A stretch of DNA of 64,000 nucleotides from Chitinophagaceae bacterium (GTDB lineage Bacteria > Bacteroidota > Bacteroidia > Chitinophagales > Chitinophagaceae): NCBI GenBank assembly GCA_019638615.1, contig JAHBTL010000004.1, forward strand, positions 226,459 through 290,458, given 5' to 3'. This document shows, piece after piece, positions 59,345 to 64,000 of the stretch; the first letter of the stretch is position 1, and each line of letters starts with the position of its first letter. The notes beneath the pieces are model-generated. The model made no database searches. It saw nothing but the letters and a program-made list of their open reading frames with translations, and had not been told where the DNA came from. Made by a program: the position numbers and the translations under genes.

Positions 59345-60646
59345 ATGAAAAAGAATAAAATCGAACGCACGAACATAAACCGGAGAACATTTTTAAAATC
59401 AACAGGGACTACGGTAATAGGAAGTACAACTGCTTTAAGCTTGGGATTCCCGAATATAGCATTCGCCAAAAGAGATAATACCTTAAGAATTGGATTAGTT
59501 GGATGCGGAGGTAGAGGAACCGGCGCTGCTAATCAAGCCTTAAATGCAGACCCTAATGTCGTACTCTATGCCGTGGCTGATATATTTGAGGATCGTATAA
59601 ATGATTCTCTTTCTGCCTTAGAAAAAATACATGGCAGAAAGGTTCAGGTTGATAAAAGCCGGCGATTCATTGGTTTCGATGCCTATCAAAAAGTTATAGA
59701 TTCGGTAGATGTTGTGCTTTTAGCCACCACTCCTGTTTTTCGACCAACTGAATTAGCCGCTTGTGTGGATGCAGGTAAGCATGTTTTTTATGAAAAACCT
59801 GTAGCCGTTGATGCCCCGGGAGTTCGAACGGTAAAAGCTGCGGCAAAGAAAGCTAAGGAAAAGAATCTTACACTTGTTTGTGGATTGTGCTTTCGTTACA
59901 ATTCGGTAAATCAGGCTATTTATGAAAAAGTATTGAATGGAGCGATCGGAGATATTAAAGTAGTCTCGGCCATACGTTATGGAGGGCCCTGGCATGAACC
60001 CGTTCGGCAACCAGGCTGGACTGATATGGAATATCAAATTCGTTTTTGGTATTATCATAACTGGCTTTCAGGCGACTTCAATGTAGAGCAGTTTGTTCAT
60101 AGCATGGATCAGATTTCGTGGGTGTTGGGAGAAAAGGTACCTATACGAGCTATCGGGACAGGTGGCAGACAAGAGAGAACTGCAAAACAATATGGTAATA
60201 TTTATGATCATTTCGCTACTTCATTTGAATATGAAGACGGGGTAAGAGCATTTGCCAATACACGGCAGCAAAAAGGCGCTTCCGGCCAAAATACAGTAGA
60301 AGTATTTGGCACTAAGGGTAATGCTTATTATTCCGGAAACGTACAAAAAATTACTGGAGAAAATAACTGGAGCTTTCAAGGAGAAAAAAATGATATGTAC
60401 CAGGAAGAGCATAATGTTTTTTTTGATTCTATTCGGCACGGTAAAGGCATTAATGATGGAGAAAGAGCTGCGAACAGCACAATGATGGCTATATTACAGA
60501 GGATGGTAGGATATAGTGGAAAAATAATTACCTGGGATGAAGCGATAAACAGTGATCAGGTGTTGGGACCTAAAGTATATAGCAGGGATTTAAAATACAT
60601 AGGGTCGGATGTCGCCATACCCGGCGTTACGAACGTTCTAATATAA
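59345..60646 (+). CDS. Gfo/Idh/MocA family oxidoreductase with Tat signal
   Basis: The 433-residue protein has a Tat signal 'INRRTFLKSTGTTVIG' ending near 'NIAFAKRD'. A Rossmann site follows, 'RIGLVGCGGRGTGAANQAL', then 'VFYEKPVAVDAPG' with the family EKP motif, and 'RYGGPWHEPVRQPG' and 'WYYHNWLSGDFNVEQFVHSM' in the substrate domain. Exported members with tightly bound NAD oxidise or process glycosides (GH109-type or 3-keto-glycoside chemistry). The next gene encodes a DUF1080 protein, the usual partner in that pathway. Confidence 0.92.
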   Translation: MKKNKIERTNINRRTFLKSTGTTVIGSTTALSLGFPNIAFAKRDNTLRIGLVGCGGRGTGAANQALNADPNVVLYAVADIFEDRINDSLSALEKIHGRKVQVDKSRRFIGFDAYQKVIDSVDVVLLATTPVFRPTELAACVDAGKHVFYEKPVAVDAPGVRTVKAAAKKAKEKNLTLVCGLCFRYNSVNQAIYEKVLNGAIGDIKVVSAIRYGGPWHEPVRQPGWTDMEYQIRFWYYHNWLSGDFNVEQFVHSMDQISWVLGEKVPIRAIGTGGRQERTAKQYGNIYDHFATSFEYEDGVRAFANTRQQKGASGQNTVEVFGTKGNAYYSGNVQKITGENNWSFQGEKNDMYQEEHNVFFDSIRHGKGINDGERAANSTMMAILQRMVGYSGKIITWDEAINSDQVLGPKVYSRDLKYIGSDVAIPGVTNVLI

Positions 60647-60725
60647 AATTTAATCTATACACTGGCTTGACATAACTGATTAATCTATGTCTGTATGAAG
60701 TAAGTATTTAAAAGATGTTTTTGTT

Positions 60726-61475
60726 ATGAAAAATTTATTGCTGGCATTTCTTATACTTTTTGTTGACAATTTATGCTATGCACAATCAAATTTTGAATTT
60801 GAGTTTGGAGAGAGGCAAAAATTAGAATCTGTTATTTCACAGAATAACAGGAAGAGAGAACCTTTAAAATGGATCAATGTAAATACCAAAAAGGAAACAT
60901 GGTCTGTGCGCGGTGATTTGTTGATTGATTCAGGTGAACCAATGGGTGTAGTTAGATCTGAAAAACAATATGAGAACTTTGTATTGCATATTGAATGGAA
61001 GCATATAGATCCGGGAGGAAATTCCGGTGTTTTTGTGTGGAGTAATGGATCCATTGTAAAAGAAGGGAACCCTTATCCTAATGGAATAGAAGTACAGATA
61101 CTCGATCCAGATTGGATAAATATTCATAAGAAAAAAGACGGGGAGCCACAAATAAAAGATTATATAAGTGGTGAAATGTGGGGTGTAAATGGGTTAACAA
61201 CTATTCCGGATAACGCCAGAGGTGAAAGAAGTAAGGGGCTTGAATATAGAGTCAAAGATCATGGAATATGGAATGCCTATGATATCGTTTGCGTGGATGG
61301 CGTAATAAAGCTTGCAATAAATGGGAAATTTGTTAACGGGATTAGTAAATCTTCTCAAAAGAAAGGATATCTCTGTATAGAATCCGAAGGTGGAGAAATT
61401 CATTTTCGTAACCTCAAAATTATTGAACTGCCGCCAGGAATAACATCATCGGAACAGTCGGCGCCTATCCTGTAA
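60726..61475 (+). CDS. DUF1080 (3-keto-disaccharide hydrolase-type) protein
   Basis: The 249-residue protein has a signal peptide ('[17 protein letters not shown]'). The jelly-roll pattern of DUF1080 is clear: '[20 protein letters not shown]', '[20 protein letters not shown]', 'GIEVQILDP', '[20 protein letters not shown]' and '[19 protein letters not shown]'. Members cleave 3-keto-glycosides or bind carbohydrate. It directly follows the Gfo/Idh/MocA gene (79 bp), and both proteins are exported, which supports an oxidative glycoside-breaking step outside the cytoplasm. Confidence 0.9.
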   Translation: MKNLLLAFLILFVDNLCYAQSNFEFEFGERQKLESVISQNNRKREPLKWINVNTKKETWSVRGDLLIDSGEPMGVVRSEKQYENFVLHIEWKHIDPGGNSGVFVWSNGSIVKEGNPYPNGIEVQILDPDWINIHKKKDGEPQIKDYISGEMWGVNGLTTIPDNARGERSKGLEYRVKDHGIWNAYDIVCVDGVIKLAINGKFVNGISKSSQKKGYLCIESEGGEIHFRNLKIIELPPGITSSEQSAPIL

Positions 61476-61519
61476 TTCGTCAACTGTTCTTTATATAAAA
61501 AGTATAATTTATTTCAAAA

Positions 61520-62536
61520 ATGAAGTTTATATTGATCTTTGGACTTGCTATAAGTTTCGTTTTTTTATCTTTTCAAATTACCGGGATTCCTTATAGCGCC
61601 GTGCATATTACGGATCATTTTGATTTTTCCTCTTATTCTGAAATTATTCCTGGCTCTAGCGAAAGTATAAAAATGGTTCCTGTTCCAGGGGGAACATTTG
61701 TGATGGGTAGTGCGAATGATGAACCGGATAGGAATGCCAATGAGGGACCCAGGCAGTTGGTAAAAGTTGATTCATTTTGGATGGGCGCCTATGAGATTAC
61801 CTGGGATCAATTTCAACAGTTCATGAATGCTAACCTTAAGAATAAAAGTCTTAAGGTAAAAGGTAAAGAAATTGAATTAGACGCTGTTACTTCACCTACT
61901 CCGGAATATATTGATATGAGTTTTGGTATGGGTAGAGAAGGGGGATACCCGGTTGTTAATATAACTAACTATGCCGCTATTATGTTTGCTAAATGGCTTT
62001 ATCTGAAGACCGGACATTTTTATCGGCTTCCGACTGAAGCAGAATGGGAATATGCTTGTCGTGCAGGCACGACTACTGCCTATTATTTTGGTGATGATTC
62101 CAGTAAACTCAGGAACTATGCCTGGTTTAAAGATAATACTAAAGATGGGTACAGTAAGGTGGGCCAAAAAAAGCCAAATGCATTAGGGCTCTATGACATG
62201 CTTGGAAATGTTGCAGAATGGACTATGGATCAGTTTGAAAGGGATTACTTTGCTCAATTAAAGGGTAACCCTGCAAATAACCCCTGGTTTAAACCAACAA
62301 AGCTTTATCCCCGTTCGGTGCGTGGTGGTTCATGGATGGATAAGGCAGGCAATTTACGCTGTGCTGCCCGGATGGGATCATCATCAAAGTGGAAACAGCT
62401 TGACCCTCAGATACCCAAAAGTCTTTGGTGGTTAACGAGCGCTCCTTTTGTTGGTTTTAGGCTTGTCAGGCCCAAAAATACCCCTTCGATCAACGAGATC
62501 AAGAAATATTGGACAGATAAGATGGAAGATTATTAA
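61520..62536 (+). CDS. Formylglycine-generating-enzyme-like (SUMF1 domain) protein
   Basis: The 338-residue protein has an N-terminal signal or anchor ('ILIFGLAISFVFLSF'). SUMF1-domain features are 'MVPVPGGTFVMGSANDEPDR', 'DSFWMGAYEITWDQFQQFMN', 'YRLPTEAEWEYACRAGT', 'GLYDMLGNVAEWTMD' and 'RSVRGGSWMDKAGNLRCAAR'. True aerobic FGEs have two copper-binding cysteines near the last motif; here only the 'LRC' cysteine is present and the other place holds aspartate. It is therefore more likely a non-catalytic or differently acting relative than the maturase of the sulfatase in system 2. Confidence 0.85.
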   Translation: MKFILIFGLAISFVFLSFQITGIPYSAVHITDHFDFSSYSEIIPGSSESIKMVPVPGGTFVMGSANDEPDRNANEGPRQLVKVDSFWMGAYEITWDQFQQFMNANLKNKSLKVKGKEIELDAVTSPTPEYIDMSFGMGREGGYPVVNITNYAAIMFAKWLYLKTGHFYRLPTEAEWEYACRAGTTTAYYFGDDSSKLRNYAWFKDNTKDGYSKVGQKKPNALGLYDMLGNVAEWTMDQFERDYFAQLKGNPANNPWFKPTKLYPRSVRGGSWMDKAGNLRCAARMGSSSKWKQLDPQIPKSLWWLTSAPFVGFRLVRPKNTPSINEIKKYWTDKMEDY

Positions 62537-62627
62537 CGGAACGCTTTTACTATTGGCAGATATCTCACCTGTACAGGAGCCGGTGGTGAAACTTTCTCAG
62601 ATAGCAGGGGATAAAAAAGAAATTACT

Positions 62628-63977
62628 ATGGACAGGAGGATCTTTATCAAAAAAGGAGTGTTGAGCCTGAATGCTGTGCTACTGTCGCAGGGATTAAGTT
62701 ATGGTCTCTGCAGTAATGAAAGTCCTTATCCGTATGCTTCTCTCAATGACGCTTTCCTTGCAATTGGCTTTGATCCTAAGATAAAGGGAAGCGCTTATTT
62801 CGTGGTCGCGGCAGATGTACACTATGGTTCGGCAGGTGATGGCATGTCAACTTTTATCAGTGAGATAAATTGTATGCATCCACGACCTGCGTTTTTTTGT
62901 GTAAACGGAGACATGATTATTAATGGCTCACGAAGCTTTGGAACGATTCCCGATATGAATGAGCGTCAACAGGCAGTGTCGGAATTCAGGGATTTCAGGA
63001 AGGATGCGGACAAACTGGACAGGAATATTCCCTTAAAGATTACGCTGGGTAACCACGATACACATCCGAAAGAAATTGATCCCGAATTATTCTGGGAAGT
63101 GTTTCCCGGATATCCTGCTTACCAAACGATGGAACTGGAAGGCATACATCTCTTTTTCCTTAACGGGCACTCAACGGGATATATTGATAGTGTTCAGGAA
63201 GAATGGTTAAAAAAAGAAGTACGCAGTATTAAAAAAGAAAAAACCGTTATCATATTTGTGCATCAGCCTTCCATGAGTCATAGGGTCAGGGAAAGAGGTA
63301 TACCCAAAGCAGTATCGGAAACCTTTGCTGACCATACCGGAAATATATGGCTGATAGGCGGGCACGAGCACACCAATGCACAAAAAGTATTCCGGTTAAA
63401 AAATACAAAGCTTATTGAACACCATATCACCTGCGGAACGATCAATATCTGGGGAGGTGCTGAAAAGCCCGGCTACTGGATATATTGCTTAAAGAAGGAT
63501 ATTGTATATGGTCGTATTTACAAACAGAGAGGCGATGGCTATCGTATTGAATCGCCGCCGGAACTGCACCAGGCGGAAAGAGTTCCATTGCCTTTTGATA
63601 ATGTAAAGAATATTTTATGGAAAGTGATGGTTGGTGAAGGAGATCATAAATACCTGGTCGAATCGGAAGCGAAAGATTGTCTTAACTATTGGGCGTATGT
63701 AAAAAAATTGATTTATCGTATTCCACTAAGAGAAAATAACAATGCAGGAAAGAAAATCGTATTGCTAACGGATCATAATGTATTAAACTTGAATAAGCAG
63801 GGGCAGTATTTTTTATCATCAGACTTATCTGACTGGATAGAGCTGAAGCTTACAAATCATGATACAGATGTTTTGTGTTTCAATATACCTGATGGTTTTA
63901 TTTATCGTGAAGATGTGTACTTTAAATTCACTCCTTCAGGAGAAGCTGCCGTTGCGGGGATAGCATTATTGAAGTAG
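62628..63977 (+). CDS. Tat-type metallophosphoesterase
   Basis: ATG 62628 gives 449 residues beginning 'MDRRIFIKKGVLSLNAVLL', a Tat-like signal; the frame is open upstream but overlaps the previous gene. Calcineurin-like metal motifs are 'VAADVHYGSAGDG', 'FCVNGDMIINGS', 'ITLGNHDTHP', 'IFVHQPSMSH' and 'LIGGHEHTNA'. A C-terminal beta-sandwich of about 150 residues follows. It probably removes phosphate from a phosphodiester or phosphomonoester outside the cytoplasm. Part of its coding sequence recurs, damaged, at 58024-58128. The gene is complete, ending 23 bp before the window edge. Confidence 0.9.
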   Translation: MDRRIFIKKGVLSLNAVLLSQGLSYGLCSNESPYPYASLNDAFLAIGFDPKIKGSAYFVVAADVHYGSAGDGMSTFISEINCMHPRPAFFCVNGDMIINGSRSFGTIPDMNERQQAVSEFRDFRKDADKLDRNIPLKITLGNHDTHPKEIDPELFWEVFPGYPAYQTMELEGIHLFFLNGHSTGYIDSVQEEWLKKEVRSIKKEKTVIIFVHQPSMSHRVRERGIPKAVSETFADHTGNIWLIGGHEHTNAQKVFRLKNTKLIEHHITCGTINIWGGAEKPGYWIYCLKKDIVYGRIYKQRGDGYRIESPPELHQAERVPLPFDNVKNILWKVMVGEGDHKYLVESEAKDCLNYWAYVKKLIYRIPLRENNNAGKKIVLLTDHNVLNLNKQGQYFLSSDLSDWIELKLTNHDTDVLCFNIPDGFIYREDVYFKFTPSGEAAVAGIALLK

Positions 63978-64000
63978 GGTTGGGGCTGACCCAAAAGGTC

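Noticed and set aside
61520-62536. Naming this gene as the sulfatase-activating FGE
   Set aside because: One of the two cysteines needed by aerobic FGEs is not present at the expected place.
1-64000. CRISPR array
   Set aside because: The only tandem words (38577-38633) are very short and irregular, with no spacer-repeat rhythm, and no cas genes are seen.
1-64000. tRNA, rRNA or riboswitch
   Set aside because: No cloverleaf with conserved T-loop, rRNA stretch or known riboswitch core was recognised by eye; a covariance-model search would be needed to exclude them.

Overview
The window is a chromosomal segment of a Bacteroidota bacterium, most likely a member of Chitinophagaceae. The evidence is three ECF sigma factor / FecR anti-sigma / SusC-SusD systems whose SusC receptors carry an N-terminal STN signalling domain, a type IX secretion cargo protein, many lipoproteins of the 'FFSCNAQ' kind, and DUF families typical of the phylum. 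No tRNA, rRNA, CRISPR array or complete insertion sequence is visible. Family names were assigned from sequence motifs and memory; no database search was run.

Region 1 (1-10.6 kb) looks unlike the rest. It is an AT-richer run of about eighteen small, unrelated ORFs and ORF relics, all on the + strand: a DUF1398 protein, DUF6934 with a small partner, an STM3941-family membrane protein, RmuC, a zinc ribbon protein, a DUF7003-like lipoprotein, DUF1801, a DUF3052-like protein, a DUF3667 relic, small membrane proteins and a TPM-domain lipoprotein. The spacers hold imperfect palindromes. Three of them (about 650-851, 1834-2075, 9450-9596) are copies of one repeat family. The layout resembles a gene-cassette array without a visible integrase and is the best candidate here for an undescribed system.

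Region 2 (10.6-24.7 kb) holds a secreted HExxH / beta-propeller / beta-barrel protein, an exported SAM hydroxide adenosyltransferase homologue, a conserved protein of unknown function, a minus-strand operon (class III aminotransferase, M20 amidohydrolase, NAD-dependent epimerase), a type IX secretion cargo protein, a DUF4832 glycosidase-like protein and an M14 carboxypeptidase lipoprotein.

Region 3 (25-64 kb) contains three nutrient-uptake loci, each built as sigma factor, FecR, SusC (with STN), SusD. System 1 is on the minus strand (32.0 to 25.1 kb). System 2 (38.0-45.5 kb, plus) is followed by an EEP-family phosphatase/nuclease, a GH43/GH117-like propeller enzyme and a sulfatase. System 3 (49.7-56.7 kb, plus) ends in a strong terminator and is followed by a twin-arginine protein of unknown function, an MBL-fold hydrolase, a Gfo/Idh/MocA oxidoreductase, a DUF1080 protein, an FGE-like protein and a Tat-type metallophosphoesterase. 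The Gfo/Idh/MocA plus DUF1080 pair suggests oxidative 3-keto-glycoside breakdown. Between systems 1 and 2 lie a nitrilase-family enzyme, a ParE/RelE-type toxin-antitoxin pair, an unusual fusion of a GH30-like glycosidase with a CehA/McbA-type metallohydrolase, and a PIG-L deacetylase.

All three susC genes share a leader pattern: a stem-loop roughly 60-90 bp upstream, then a similar AT-rich block and an 'ATGCAAAT' start that gives a long extension before the signal peptide. Intergenic DNA is rich in dispersed palindromes, a MITE-like pair of inverted hairpin blocks (24.7-25.1 kb), and gene relics, including a 105-bp damaged copy of part of the terminal metallophosphoesterase gene at 58.0 kb.
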